Shown here: positions 35,000 to 45,300 of the stretch, piece after piece
Numbering within the stretch: position 1 is the first letter of the stretch
Layout of the letters: every line of letters begins with the position of its first letter
Assembly (NCBI GenBank): GCA_003116975.1
Contig: BGKB01000090.1
Span: forward strand, 1 to 64,000
Direction of reading: 5' to 3'
Length of the DNA stretch: 64,000 bases
Source of the DNA: Aurantiochytrium sp. KH105
Taxonomy: Eukaryota; Sar; Bigyra; Thraustochytrida; Thraustochytriidae
The notes under the pieces: model-generated
Told to the model about the DNA's origin: nothing
The model's input: only the letters and a program-made list of their open reading frames with translations
Database searches by the model: none
Program-made: the position numbers and the translations under genes

Positions 35000-37945
35000 A
35001 TGGCGACGGAGGAGGGGGTGGCCGCAGCAGCAGCAGCGGCAGTAGTAGGCGCGGCTGAAGCGCCAATGAGCGGAGACGCAGCCCAGGACACAGGCGTCGC
35101 TGTCGCACAAACGGAGGCCTCGCTTGGCGCCGAGGCCAAAGGCCAGACCAAGACAAGTGATCAAGGAGAAGAGGACGAAGTCAACGATGCCGACAACGAC
35201 GACGACGACGATGAAGACGAGGATGGCTCGGAAGACGACTCGGAAGACCTGGACGATTCCGACGATTCTGACGATTCCGACGTTGAGATCTTTTACGAGA
35301 CCTTGCTCCAAGGCCTCGACGACGCGCAACGCGACCTTGTCCGCGCGCGGCACAAGACGCTGAAAAAGGAGTACGACGACTTTATCACAAAGCAGGCTAA
35401 TGATCGCGTCGCAGATGTAGTCGAGGCGACGGGCCTGACCCCGCTCGAAGCGCGCATCGCCATCGAATGCTGCAACGGCGACGAAGTCGAGGCGTGCGCC
35501 CGCATCTCGACCGAGACCGAGTTCTTGGACACGGTGCAGGAGATTGCGCAGGCAGAATGGGTCGCGCAGCAGCGCGCAGAGGAACGTCGTCAAGCCCAGC
35601 TCGACCGCGAGCGCAGGCAGCGGGAGCGCGAGGACAAGATGCAGGAGCGCGAGCGCAAGGTGTTCGAGCGCGAGCGCAAAAAGCAGCTCCGTCTGGAAAA
35701 GAAGGAGAACCGTGAGCGACTCAAGGCCGAGCGCAAAGCTGAGCGCAAGGCGAAACGCGCGCAGCATGCTCTGGCCCGCGCAAGTGGCACGCCCGTGCCG
35801 CGCGAAAAGGTCAAGATTGAGATCCTCGATGACTCGTGCTTTGTCGCTGGCGAGCGACCCACGAAGCGCGTCTTTACGCAATCTACGCTTCACAAATCAA
35901 GCCGCAAAAGCGAGTATCGCAAGGGCTATCGTTTGGATGGCGAGAAACGTGCCACGAGTCTCCGTCTCGGCGACGCGCTCAAGAAACTTGAAATGATCAA
36001 GAAACGCAAGCTCGAGGAGCAAAGTCAGCTCCAAGCTGCCACTCTGGCCAGCAAGGCAGACCAGCCCCAATCTCAGCAGCAGCAGCAGGTATCGACGTCT
36101 TCTTCTACGATGAGTGACGAAGACGACGCTGGCACAGGATCTGCAACGGCCGCGGGTACCCCAGAACCAGCCGAAGTCATGCCAGCTCCAAAGACAGCGA
36201 CTGTCACGTCAGACTCATCCTTGACGAGCATCCCCACTTCAGCAGCAACGGCGTCGACAACAGAAAAAGCGACGACAGCGCCGATGACGGCGACAGCAAC
36301 GATGACGACAACGGGGTCAGCAACGACACTCTCTCCAAGCGCAGAGGCAATGCAGACTTCAGACGAGGTCCAAGGGCCATCATCATCATCATCATCATCG
36401 TCATCGTCGTCGTCGTCGTCGTCATCGTCATCGGTACCTAGGAGTTCAGCACAGACGCCTGTTGAGCCGCACGACCAAGCATCGCAAGCGCAGCAGCCAC
36501 AAAAACAGCAACAGCAACAGCCTGCTGATGCCGTCGGCGAGGGCCCAAGTAACGAGGGCGACGACGATACCGAGATTGAGTACACGGAAGAAGATTTGCG
36601 AGCGCTCAAGTGGTCCGAGGCGCGCATCAAGGCTTTTGTTAACCGCAAGTCAAATCCGAACGCGTATTACTACCGTTTCAACCGACTTGGCGAGAAACAA
36701 GCCACTGGCGAATGGTCTCAAAAGAATCAAAAGCTGTTCATGGAACTTATCAAGGACGGCGTCGACTATCGCTGGGGCATTCTCAGCATGAAGATCCCGG
36801 GCCGAGTGGGCTATCAATGCTCGAACTTTTACCGCAAGCTCGTCGCGCAGGGCAAGGTTGTTGATCCCAATTACCAGATTGACCCCTCGGGCAAGCTCAA
36901 GTTTGTGCGACCAAAAGGCCTCAAGCGCGGCACCGCTGCCAACACGAAGCAAGCCGCTAAACCCAAGGCCACCTCAACTCCCGCAGCAACCTCCGAAGAG
37001 CCTGCTGCCGACGCGAAAGCATCGCAAAGCACATCTAGCTCAGATGCCGCGCAAACCGCAGCAGGCACCAGCCCTTCAGCATCTGGATCTAGCTCAGAAC
37101 CCATGGCAGCATTGATGGCAGCAAAAGATGGCGCAGCAGCAGATGGCGATGCAGGCACCGCTACAGCAAGTCTTGCAGCAGATAAGTCTGCAACGTCGGA
37201 GCACAAGGCTCAAGCGACCCAAGGCCAGACGACTGCATCTGCGGGTACAGGTGCAGCAAAGGAAGGGGGGGGAGATGCGGCGGCGGCAAAGGCGGCGGCA
37301 AAGGCGACAACAGTAGCAACGACAAAGTCTGCTTCTAGTGCTGCCGGCAAGGCGTCAACGCTGACGTCCCGCGCCGCGCGTCTGAGTGTGAAAAAGGCCA
37401 AGGAGGCCCTCGCAGAAAAGGTTGCCAAGGAAACGCGCTTGGCCGCCGAGGCTCAGCGCGACCGGAACTCGCGGTCGCGCAAACGCGCTGCACGCGCTCG
37501 GGCGAAGCGCAAGGGCAAGCATACGGACGAGATTTTTGCCGATGAGGTGGACTCATCTGATGGAGAGGCCGATACAGGAACCTATGGGTATGGCGGCGCT
37601 GCCCACAAGCGACGTAAAACTGCAGCGACGGCTGCCGGGCCAAGCAAACGCGTAACGGTGGACAAGCCGCAGCTCATTCCAGGTCTCAAGTGTCCCATGA
37701 CGTACGAGCCCGTCTATGATCCCGCTCTTTCGCCGTACGGACACGTCATGGGATATGACACATGGCTCCGTGTGCTCGGGCGCGAGCCGCGAAACACATG
37801 CCCTTTTACAAAACAAAAGCTTACTCGGCGTATGCTGATCAAGCTCAACGCCGACAACATTGACGCCTACCGAGGCAAGATCCAGAGTGTGGACACGAAT
37901 TTAAACTTTGGGCCGGCAAAGGTCGCTGCAGGCACGCAGAGTTAA
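35000..37945 (+). CDS. UBA-like / Myb-like / U-box-like nuclear protein
   Basis: Single exon, 981 residues, ATG in acaATGGCG. Order: Ala-rich start; acidic Asp/Glu run (55-95); UBA-like helix bundle about 136-175 (VVEATGLTPLEARIAIE); long charged coiled coil (about 185-270, REREDKMQERERK); Ser/Thr/Gln-rich linker with poly-Gln and a Ser run near 460-480; a SANT/Myb-like region about 545-620 (EWSQKNQKLFMELI, then WGILSMKIPGRVGYQCSNFY); Ala-rich basic linker; and a C-terminal U-box/RING-like fold from Cys898 (KCPMTYEPVYDP, HVMGYDTW, NTCPFTKQKL). Architecture suggests a chromatin- or DNA-bound ubiquitin or SUMO ligase (inference). I cannot assign it to a named family. The poly-Ser run is encoded by an impure TCA/TCG tract at about 36379-36433. 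Confidence 0.78.
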   Translation: MATEEGVAAAAAAAVVGAAEAPMSGDAAQDTGVAVAQTEASLGAEAKGQTKTSDQGEEDEVNDADNDDDDDEDEDGSEDDSEDLDDSDDSDDSDVEIFYETLLQGLDDAQRDLVRARHKTLKKEYDDFITKQANDRVADVVEATGLTPLEARIAIECCNGDEVEACARISTETEFLDTVQEIAQAEWVAQQRAEERRQAQLDRERRQREREDKMQERERKVFERERKKQLRLEKKENRERLKAERKAERKAKRAQHALARASGTPVPREKVKIEILDDSCFVAGERPTKRVFTQSTLHKSSRKSEYRKGYRLDGEKRATSLRLGDALKKLEMIKKRKLEEQSQLQAATLASKADQPQSQQQQQVSTSSSTMSDEDDAGTGSATAAGTPEPAEVMPAPKTATVTSDSSLTSIPTSAATASTTEKATTAPMTATATMTTTGSATTLSPSAEAMQTSDEVQGPSSSSSSSSSSSSSSSSSSVPRSSAQTPVEPHDQASQAQQPQKQQQQQPADAVGEGPSNEGDDDTEIEYTEEDLRALKWSEARIKAFVNRKSNPNAYYYRFNRLGEKQATGEWSQKNQKLFMELIKDGVDYRWGILSMKIPGRVGYQCSNFYRKLVAQGKVVDPNYQIDPSGKLKFVRPKGLKRGTAANTKQAAKPKATSTPAATSEEPAADAKASQSTSSSDAAQTAAGTSPSASGSSSEPMAALMAAKDGAAADGDAGTATASLAADKSATSEHKAQATQGQTTASAGTGAAKEGGGDAAAAKAAAKATTVATTKSASSAAGKASTLTSRAARLSVKKAKEALAEKVAKETRLAAEAQRDRNSRSRKRAARARAKRKGKHTDEIFADEVDSSDGEADTGTYGYGGAAHKRRKTAATAAGPSKRVTVDKPQLIPGLKCPMTYEPVYDPALSPYGHVMGYDTWLRVLGREPRNTCPFTKQKLTRRMLIKLNADNIDAYRGKIQSVDTNLNFGPAKVAAGTQS

Positions 37946-40044
37946 TTGTTGCCGTCCGCGCCCGCTCGCTTCCTTGCTCGACATGTAGACAGAAAATTAA
38001 GAAAAGAAAAGAAAATCCTAAAGAGATTTGATTCGATTCAATTTGCTTCGATCATCTGCAGTCAGTTCACAGCTACTTCGTTTCATATCATTTCGATTCA
38101 ATTTGATTTGATTTGATTTGATTTGATTTGATTTGATTTGATTTGATTTGATTTGATTTGATTTAATTTGATTTGATTTGATTTGATTTGATTTGATTTG
38201 ATTTGACTTGATTCGTGTTCAACTGGCCGGTGGAAAGATCTGGCCCCTTTCGCGTCCAACGCTTGAGTTTCTGTTGTCGTATGGTTGCAAACGCTTGAGT
38301 TGTCGTGTGGTCGCGAGATCTTCTTCTTTCGATGACGTCGAGAAAGAAAAGGCGTCAGATCAACGAGCGAGCTCGCGGTGTGTATACAGCTCGCTCATTC
38401 TCTTCTCACCGATGTCTCATCCCAGGCCCAATCTTTTACCGACGTGGCGATCAACGTCGCACGCGCGCAGTAGACGGCTAACACTGCGCCCACGCAGGCG
38501 GGCAGTTCACCCGCTCGTCGTACGGGCGGGTGCCGGACTCGTTTGTCTGTCTGTCATCTTCCTCTATCTCCAAGCCCTAGATACCGCGGCGAGGTCGCCT
38601 TGCCGCGGCCGCCGCCTTGCCGCGGGCCTGGCCCGTGTCGACCGCGGCCGCTGTCCGCCTGGACTGGGACAGCCCGCGCCGAGCTCGTCCGCCAACGATC
38701 CGTTGAGCTAGCCGCCCCTTACCGGAAACGCTAGCCCTGGATTCGGGACCTGCGAGCTTCAGGAGGCACGCTGCCGCGGAGTCCCAGTCCGCAAGGCAGG
38801 CGCTCCATCCATCGATCCTTCCAGCCTTGCGCCCTTCCATCCGTCGAGGCAGGCAGCTGGGCGGCGAGGCGCGCCCGCTCGCCCGCCCGCCCGCTCGCTC
38901 GCACGCCAGGCGGCCGCGCCGAGGCGGCGCTCGCGTGCAGCTGCGCTCTCGACGGCGCAGAACCGGCCTTCCGCCGCGTTCTCTCGCGCTTTTTTTTTCC
39001 ATAGGCGACGACGGACGAGGCGTTCTCTCTCTTCTTCTCTTCGCCTCCTCCCTGCCTGCCTTCCTGCCTTCCTTCCTTCTCGCCTTCCTTCCTCTCCGTC
39101 GCGGCGCCGCGCTCCACCTCGGCCTCCGCCTCCGCCTCCTCCTCGCGCCGCGCTCGCGACGCCGCTCCGTGCCGCCCGGCCGGCGCGGCGGCGGCACGAG
39201 GCACGAGGCAGGCAGGCAGGAGCGGCGGCGGCAGGCGGCCTGGAGGCAGGCAGCCGGACAGTCGGTCGGTCTGGCAGGTCAGTCAGTTCGCGAGACTCGT
39301 TCGATCGGTCGCTCTTTTTCGCTCCTTGCTCCTTCCTTCCCTTTTCTTTCCTTTCTTTTCTTTCCTTCCTTCCTTCCTTCCCTCGATCAATCCTTCATTC
39401 ATTGCGTCATTCGCCCCGGCGCTCCTTGGCGCATTCCCTCGCGCATCGCACTCGTCCATTCCTGCAATCGCTCGAGCCGTGCCTTTTTGGCCGCTTCGTC
39501 TCGCCCCCTTGCCCGCACAGCTCGCTTGCGGCAGCCGGGGTCTCGAGGTCCCGGCGGGCAAAGCCGCCGCCGGACCCGACCAGACCAGCCTGGATCGCCG
39601 CGAGCGCGCCCTCGCCTGCGCCGCTCTCTCGCCCGCCGCCCGGCGTGGTCCATTCGCTCTTCGTCGCTCTGCATCGTCGCCGCGCTTTTGCATCTCCATC
39701 CCCGCGCTTTCGTTTGCTTGCATCTGCATCCTCGCTCTGCTCCGCTCCGCTCCGCTCCGCTCTGCTCCGCTCTGCTGTGCTCTGCGTCGCGTCGCGTCGC
39801 GTTGCGTGTCTCGCCCGCTCGCGCAGCCCCTGTCGCCCCTCGCGCGACGCAGCGTAGGCAGGCGCAGGCAGGCAGGCGCGGCCGGGGCCGCACGCCGCGG
39901 CAGCCGCGGGTCTCGAGTCCCCTCGAGGCTGTGCGGCGAGGAGGCGCGGCGGCTCGAGGACCCGGGCGGAGGCGAGGCCAGGCCGGGCCAGGCCAGGCGG
40001 CCGCGCCCGCAGACCCGCTCGCGGCTCCCCCCGCGCGCGCGAGC
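37946..40044. other. Intergenic, PP2C upstream region
   Basis: Two kilobases without a supported gene. The first 270 bp carry the ATTTG array; 38500-40044 is GC-rich with pyrimidine runs (CTTT/CCTT at 39335-39381, CTCCG at about 39738-39776) and long open low-complexity frames on both strands, likely promoter and 5' UTR of PP2C. Confidence 0.55.
38096..38208 (+). repeat. (ATTTG)n pentanucleotide array
   Basis: About 20 units of atttg, with a single variant (atttaatttg), lie 150 bp downstream of the Myb/U-box gene stop. It is strikingly AT-rich against the GC-rich surroundings. Confidence 0.95.
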
Positions 40045-41475
40045 ATGGGCTGCACGCAGTCGGCGGCGCCGGGCCCGCGCGCGGTGGCCTCGTCGAGGAC
40101 CAAAGAGATCCCGGGGGCCCCCAAGGGCGCCGAGAGCAAGGCGCGGCATGACGCGCAAGGCCTCGGCAAGGCGCACGAGGACGACGACAGCGACCAGGAC
40201 AGCGGGAACACCAGCGACGCCGAGGAGGTGCGCGCCGGAGGCGGCGCAGGCAGGGGCGGAGACAGCGGCGGCGGCGCGCCCGGCGGCGCCGGGAGCAGCG
40301 ACCTGACCAAGGGCGTCGACGTGCCCGAGATCGACCTCGAGGGCCTCGTGGCCGAGGTGAACACGGACCGGAAACGGCTGAGCATCATGAAGTCGAACCA
40401 CCAGGACCCGCGCAAACTGCGGCCGGGCCTGCGGATGCACAGGCCGAGCTCGAGCGCCAACGGAAGCGGCGAGGTAGACCTCAAAGACCCGGGCGAGGAC
40501 ATTGGCAACGGCGCCTTTGGCGAGAACGGCGTGTGTGAGACCCTCAAGCTCGCGTATTCGTGCGTAACGCGTCCGGGCAACGACCCCGCCAAGCGCCAAA
40601 AAGAAAACCAGGACACGTACTGCGTGCAGAGCTGTCTGGACCGCGACAAGGAGTCCTTTAGTGTGATGGTCTTCGATGGCCATGGGCCTAACGGAGCGCA
40701 GGCGTCCAAATATATGCGCGAGCATCTGCTTCGCGTGTGGCTCGACCTTGGCTTAGGCACGCCCATGTGCAGGAGCGAGGAGGAGATTCGCCGTATCCTG
40801 CACAACGGCTGCGTTGAAATGAATCATCGCTTGGCGACGAGTCACATTGACGTCTACGTGAGCGGTAGTACAGGCATCATGGGCGTCATGAAGAAGAACA
40901 AACTTTACGTGGCCAATGTGGGCGACAGCCGGGCCGTGCTGGGTCGCGTGGGCCCCACCGGTCAGCTCGAGGCCGTCGACCTGTCTGAAGACCAAAAGCC
41001 AGACCGTCCCGACGAACACGCGCGCATTATCCGCTACGGTGGACGCGTCTTTGAGTGGGGCGTGCCCCGCGTGTGGCAGCGTGACGTCGACATGCCCGGT
41101 CTAGCAATGGCCCGGTCCTTTGGTGATCTTGCGGCCGAGGCCGTTGGCGTTTATGCCGAGCCAGAGGTGACCGTGACCGAGCTGACCAAGGACGACAAGT
41201 TCCTCATCTTTGCCACCGACGGCGTGTGGGAGTTTCTCTCGAGCTCGGACGTGGTCAAGATCATTGGCAAGCACGTGGAAAACAAACCTGCGGGCCAAGC
41301 GGCGCGCGATGCCTGCGTCGAGGTCATCAAGATGTCGGTCGCCAAGTGGAACGCTGTGGAGGACGTTGTCGACGATTCGACTTGTGTTATTATCGCCCTC
41401 CACGACGACAACGAGAGCGAGATCGCTCCAGACGCAAATTATCCCGCTGGCGAAAGCACTAGCGAACCTCTTTGA
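40045..41475 (+). CDS. PP2C-type protein phosphatase, N-terminally acylated
   Basis: Single exon, 476 residues from ATG 40045 (gagcATGG); the large open frame upstream is low complexity. MGCTQS at the start fits dual myristoylation (Gly2) and palmitoylation (Cys3). After a disordered Gly/Ala-rich segment to about 160, the PP2C domain runs to about 455 with the metal- and phosphate-binding motifs ENQDTY, VFDGHGPNG (Asp211, Gly212), GSTG, NVGDSRAVLG, MARSFGD, ATDGVWEFLSS and DDSTCVI. It should dephosphorylate Ser/Thr substrates at membranes using Mn/Mg. Architecture resembles the N-myristoylated PP2Cs of protists and plants. An AATAAA is at 41765. Confidence 0.95.
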   Translation: MGCTQSAAPGPRAVASSRTKEIPGAPKGAESKARHDAQGLGKAHEDDDSDQDSGNTSDAEEVRAGGGAGRGGDSGGGAPGGAGSSDLTKGVDVPEIDLEGLVAEVNTDRKRLSIMKSNHQDPRKLRPGLRMHRPSSSANGSGEVDLKDPGEDIGNGAFGENGVCETLKLAYSCVTRPGNDPAKRQKENQDTYCVQSCLDRDKESFSVMVFDGHGPNGAQASKYMREHLLRVWLDLGLGTPMCRSEEEIRRILHNGCVEMNHRLATSHIDVYVSGSTGIMGVMKKNKLYVANVGDSRAVLGRVGPTGQLEAVDLSEDQKPDRPDEHARIIRYGGRVFEWGVPRVWQRDVDMPGLAMARSFGDLAAEAVGVYAEPEVTVTELTKDDKFLIFATDGVWEFLSSSDVVKIIGKHVENKPAGQAARDACVEVIKMSVAKWNAVEDVVDDSTCVIIALHDDNESEIAPDANYPAGESTSEPL

Positions 41476-41962
41476 AGAGAGAGTGAGCAAGTAGAAAATG
41501 CAAGCACGTGACCACGCTGCGTTCGTGGAAAGCCTTGTCTTATTTGCCCGCTTCTTTTCTTTTTGTTCTCTGATGTGCAGCAAGTAGTAAACGGCCGCGA
41601 GCGCGCCCCCCCTCCTGACCATGAAGTTCCGCTCTCTGGCCAATGCTGCACCTGACGTTTTGTTATCGAGATCTAAGAAAAACGAAGGAAAACTAACTGT
41701 TGAGAGCGAGCGGAACTTGATTTTGGAAAGATCCGGATGTCCTTGTTGTGTTGTTGTTGTTGTTGAATAAAAACGAGGTTCGTGTCGAGCAAGCAAAAAT
41801 TTGCGTGACACGTGAGATCGATGGCAACCTTCGAAAAGACAGTTCAGAACTAGGACGATGATAAAAATCTTTCTTTTGTATCTTGGGGCATCGTAAAATG
41901 ATATTTAGGAAAAGGTTTCGCTGGCTGCGTTGCGCGTGAGGCGCTAGCTAGCTAGCTCTAAG
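41476..41962. other. Convergent intergenic region
   Basis: Between the PP2C and RRM gene 3' ends. Contains a GTT run and poly(A) signal at about 41750-41770 and a CTAG array at 41943-41957, six bases beyond the RRM-gene stop. Confidence 0.6.
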
Positions 41963-44900
41963 CTAGAAAAAGGTTTGGAAACTAGCAAACTCTTGGTGTT
42001 GCTGGTGCGGGGGATAATACACGTTTCTATTGTCGTGGGCATTCTGTGGTTGGGGAGATGGGAGCATCTCGTGTTGGTGCTGACTGTAATACTGTTGATG
42101 ATGTTGTTGATGTTGATGTTGTTGGTGCTGCTGCTGCTGCTGGTGGTGGTGATGAGGCTGGTGAGGCGAAAACATACGCGACGAATGCGCGTCACCGCGA
42201 GAGGTGGACGGCGGGGACACGAGAGGTCCCATGTCGAGATGCGCCGATGCGCCCGGGGACAACAACGGGCTAGTTGAGCTGCCTTGCCCGCCCATGTGCT
42301 GGTGAGGGGTGGATGCGAGGCTTGCGTTGTTGCTGTTGCCGGCCGAGACATCAATATCGAGACCCATAAAAGCGTCACCCGAGGTGGAAAAGGACGTAGA
42401 GAGAGGCTCTAGCTCCGGCATAAACGAGCGTGACGAGGACGCCGTGGAAAGCCCCCCCGTGCTCGTGTGGCGAGCAAGGGCCGGGCTCGGGTGGCATGCA
42501 TAAGGGGAAGAGGGGACGCTGACTTCGAGCGAGGCACTGCGACGAAAGTTATGCTCGGGGCGAGGGACGCCCTCTTGGTGCTGCGCGGGCGAAGCCAAGA
42601 CGGGGACAGCAGTGTTGCTCCAAATGCCCGAGCTGTCCGGGACAGGGCCGGGCGAGGAGGCCCGGAACGAGGGCGAGGACGACGAGGCCGAGAGGTGCAG
42701 TGTGTCGAGACTGATGTGGGGAAGCTGCGAGTCTTGTTGCTGGTGGTGGCTGGGTCCGCCGACGGAATAGCTGCGGCGCGAATGTGCATGAGCGTCGTGG
42801 CCTGTGGGCGTAAAGGAGTGTTGGAAGGGACTTTGTGCCGAAGATCCTTGAAAGGAGCGAGGCGATGACGGGCCGTTGAGACTACGCGTGCTGCCAGCGC
42901 TGCTGTCGGCCAGAGAGGTGGACGAGAGCGTTGGAAAGGCCCGGTCAGTGCCAAAAAAGGCGTCGTCGCCATCCAAGTTGAAGCTCGCGAGCGAGTGAAC
43001 GCTATCAATGCTGTTCGAGTGGTTGAGCTCGAAGCCATGACGATGGTGAAGCTGCATGCTAGCCGCACGCGCAGCGCGTTGGTGCTGGAGGAGGTTCTCC
43101 ATTTGCTGTTGTTGCTGCTGTTGCACTTGTTGGTCGCGCGGCCCGGGCGGGAAGACTGCAGAGGCGGATCGAATGCGAGTCTCCACCTCGGGGATGCGGG
43201 CGACGCTCTCGGCGTTGAGCGCGGCAAGGGGCGAGGAAAGCTGGTGGGTCAGGGTGTGGCGCGGGCGGTCGTCCTCATCGGAATCTAGAGCAAGTGCGCC
43301 GCCTTGCGAGGAGGCCTGCTTTAGCTGCCGTTGACGTTGGTGGGCGAGGTGTCTAGGACTTGCCTTGTTGTTCCGGTCCCAAGGGTTAGAGGGCGCGCCG
43401 GATTTGGAAGACGAAGAAGGGGAAGGAGAAGAAGAAGAAGTGACAGCTGCGGCAGCAGGGGAGAGAGAAGGGCTCGAGGGCGAGGAGGCTGCGCGCGTAG
43501 TGCGTGAATGTGTAGTAGTGCCGTCCTTTTCTTCGATTTCATGTCCAAGATTAGCTGCAGAAGAGCGGCGCGACTGTTGCGGCTGTGTGGAGGAGGAAGA
43601 GGAGGTGGACTCTTGGCGTGCGACGCAACGCTTGACTTCGACTTGCTTGCCATCGATGACATGCATGCCGACGGTATCTTGTTCGTTGAGGACTTTATCT
43701 ACAGATTCGTGGTCCCGAAAGACGACGAAGCCAAACCCTCTGGACTTTTTCGTGTCGCGATTATAAATGACTTCGGCGGACTCAACAGAGCCATACGATT
43801 CGAAAAAGTCGCGAAGGGATTCGTGGCCGGTCGCGTAAAGCAAACCACCCACAAAGATTTTGTTGGAAATGATACTGCCTCCTGAGGCGGCAGTATTGCC
43901 AGATGCGGCTGCGTTGGCAGCAGCAGCAGCGGCGGCGGCGGTCGTGGCATGAGGAGAGGACGAGGATGCATTCGCGTTCTTTGCCTTGGATGTTTTGGAA
44001 GAGGTGCGGGGCGAGGCGAGGGCGCGGCCGGCCTCCTTGGACTCGACTCGCGAGGAAGAGGCATTGCCCTTGGCGCTGTTTATGCTAGTAGATCTGCTCT
44101 TTCGGCTGCCGGCGGTGACGGGGGCGCCAATACTGTCGAGACTGGCCATGCTCCCGATGCTAGACTTGCGGGGCTTGGAATCGTGGGCGTCGCGGGGCGA
44201 GAGGCTGAGCTGCGAGAGGTCAGGGACAGCGTCACAATCTTCGTCGCGAGGTTCGCCCTCGAGGTGGGCTTCCGAGGTCGCTGGGGATGCACAGGTGGTC
44301 TTTGCCTTTTGCTGCTGCTGTTGCTGCGTCCGCTTATTTGCGCCCGTGAGGGCGGCACTGTAGGGTGCTGGGATTGAAGAAGGTCCGAATTGGGGCGAGC
44401 TGCGAGGCGTAGCGCGCGTGGGGGCCTTGGTCCCCGGACTAGAGCTCGCGCGGTCAGCGGGACCGTTTGAAGACGTTGTGGACGAGAAGGATGCCTTGCG
44501 CGTCTGCTGACTCGTGGCGGTTGGGGACGTTGCGTTGTTGTTGTTGTTGTTGTTGTTGTTATTGGTGGTGGTTGTGTTAGTGTTGCTGTTGCTGGTGCTG
44601 TTGTTGGTGGCATTGCTGGCGGAACGGGGGACGGCAAATTTGGCCTCTACTTTGCGGCCGTCAATCATGTGGTGCGTGTATGATACAACTTCGCTGGCAG
44701 CTTTGAGCGATGAAAAGGTGACAAATCCAAAGCCACGAGAGCGCAGGGTATTTGGATCGCGGAGCACGACGGCGGCCTCGACATTGCCATAGTTCTGAAA
44801 GTAGCGCTCGAGGCTTTCGTCTGTGGTGTCGTACGAGAGCCCTCCGATGAAGAGCTTGTTGGGCTGACCTGCGCTCGGCGTGGTGCTGCTGGGGCTACTG

Positions 44901-44968
44901 TCGGTGGACTCTCCGCGACTTTTGCTTCTTGCATGCGCTTTCTTCGAGCCGCTGACCGAGACCGACAT
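41963..44968 (-). CDS. Two-RRM RNA-binding protein (Musashi/hnRNP A-like), prion-like tail
   Basis: Single exon, 1001 residues, start ATG at 44968; the frame stays open to 45376 but only from GTG. RRM1 is about 37-113 with RNP2 LFIGGL (39-44) and RNP1 RGFGFVTF (78-85). RRM2 starts at Asn369 with IFVGGL and KSRGFGFVVF, then GKQVEVKRC. The LFIGGL/RGFGFV pair and the 'IDGRKVEAK' and 'IDGKQVEVK' endings are typical of Musashi, DAZAP1 and hnRNP A/B proteins. Between and after the RRMs are Ser, Asn, Gln and His runs (poly-Asn near 150, poly-Gln near 720, His/Gln-rich end), a composition linked to condensate formation. Likely a cytoplasmic or nuclear mRNA regulator. Unusually long linker (about 250 residues) between RRMs. 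Confidence 0.9.
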   Translation of the reverse strand: MSVSVSGSKKAHARSKSRGESTDSSPSSTTPSAGQPNKLFIGGLSYDTTDESLERYFQNYGNVEAAVVLRDPNTLRSRGFGFVTFSSLKAASEVVSYTHHMIDGRKVEAKFAVPRSASNATNNSTSNSNTNTTTTNNNNNNNNNNATSPTATSQQTRKASFSSTTSSNGPADRASSSPGTKAPTRATPRSSPQFGPSSIPAPYSAALTGANKRTQQQQQQKAKTTCASPATSEAHLEGEPRDEDCDAVPDLSQLSLSPRDAHDSKPRKSSIGSMASLDSIGAPVTAGSRKSRSTSINSAKGNASSSRVESKEAGRALASPRTSSKTSKAKNANASSSSPHATTAAAAAAAANAAASGNTAASGGSIISNKIFVGGLLYATGHESLRDFFESYGSVESAEVIYNRDTKKSRGFGFVVFRDHESVDKVLNEQDTVGMHVIDGKQVEVKRCVARQESTSSSSSTQPQQSRRSSAANLGHEIEEKDGTTTHSRTTRAASSPSSPSLSPAAAAVTSSSSPSPSSSSKSGAPSNPWDRNNKASPRHLAHQRQRQLKQASSQGGALALDSDEDDRPRHTLTHQLSSPLAALNAESVARIPEVETRIRSASAVFPPGPRDQQVQQQQQQQMENLLQHQRAARAASMQLHHRHGFELNHSNSIDSVHSLASFNLDGDDAFFGTDRAFPTLSSTSLADSSAGSTRSLNGPSSPRSFQGSSAQSPFQHSFTPTGHDAHAHSRRSYSVGGPSHHQQQDSQLPHISLDTLHLSASSSSPSFRASSPGPVPDSSGIWSNTAVPVLASPAQHQEGVPRPEHNFRRSASLEVSVPSSPYACHPSPALARHTSTGGLSTASSSRSFMPELEPLSTSFSTSGDAFMGLDIDVSAGNSNNASLASTPHQHMGGQGSSTSPLLSPGASAHLDMGPLVSPPSTSRGDAHSSRMFSPHQPHHHHQQQQQHQQHQHQQHHQQYYSQHQHEMLPSPQPQNAHDNRNVYYPPHQQHQEFASFQTFF

Positions 44969-45267
44969 GGTGGTGGTTGTGTATTCTTGTGGCGACGACG
45001 ATGATTGTGGCGAGGTCTCGACTCGCTCGCTGCTTCCTCTACTCCTCTCAAGCAGCAGCAGGAGCAGGGACAGCGAGCGGTCTGATCTGTGCCAGGCTCT
45101 CTCTCTACCTTGCTGCGACGCGCGTCGCGAGCAGGTAGGCGGCGTCGCTGTGCGCTGCGCTGCGCTGCTGTGCCTTGGGCCACGCCACGCGCGCACGCTC
45201 TCGCGCACGTACGTACCTGGCGCGGGCGAGATCGGTTCCAGGCGCGACGAGCAGGCTTTGGGCGCCG

Positions 45268-45300
45268 CCAGGCAGGGAGGGAGGGAGGGAGGGGGGAGGG
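45268..45300 (+). repeat. (GGGA)n tract, G-quadruplex candidate
   Basis: Runs of three or more G separated by single A (gggagggagggaggga, then ggggggaggg), 300 bp upstream of the RRM gene ATG on the template strand. Meets a simple four-tract quadruplex pattern. Confidence 0.85.

Noticed and set aside
38827-40044. Upstream extension of the PP2C frame by 406 codons
   Set aside because: Low-complexity GC-rich sequence with pyrimidine repeats; the ATG at 40045 gives the acylation motif MGC and a normal family length.
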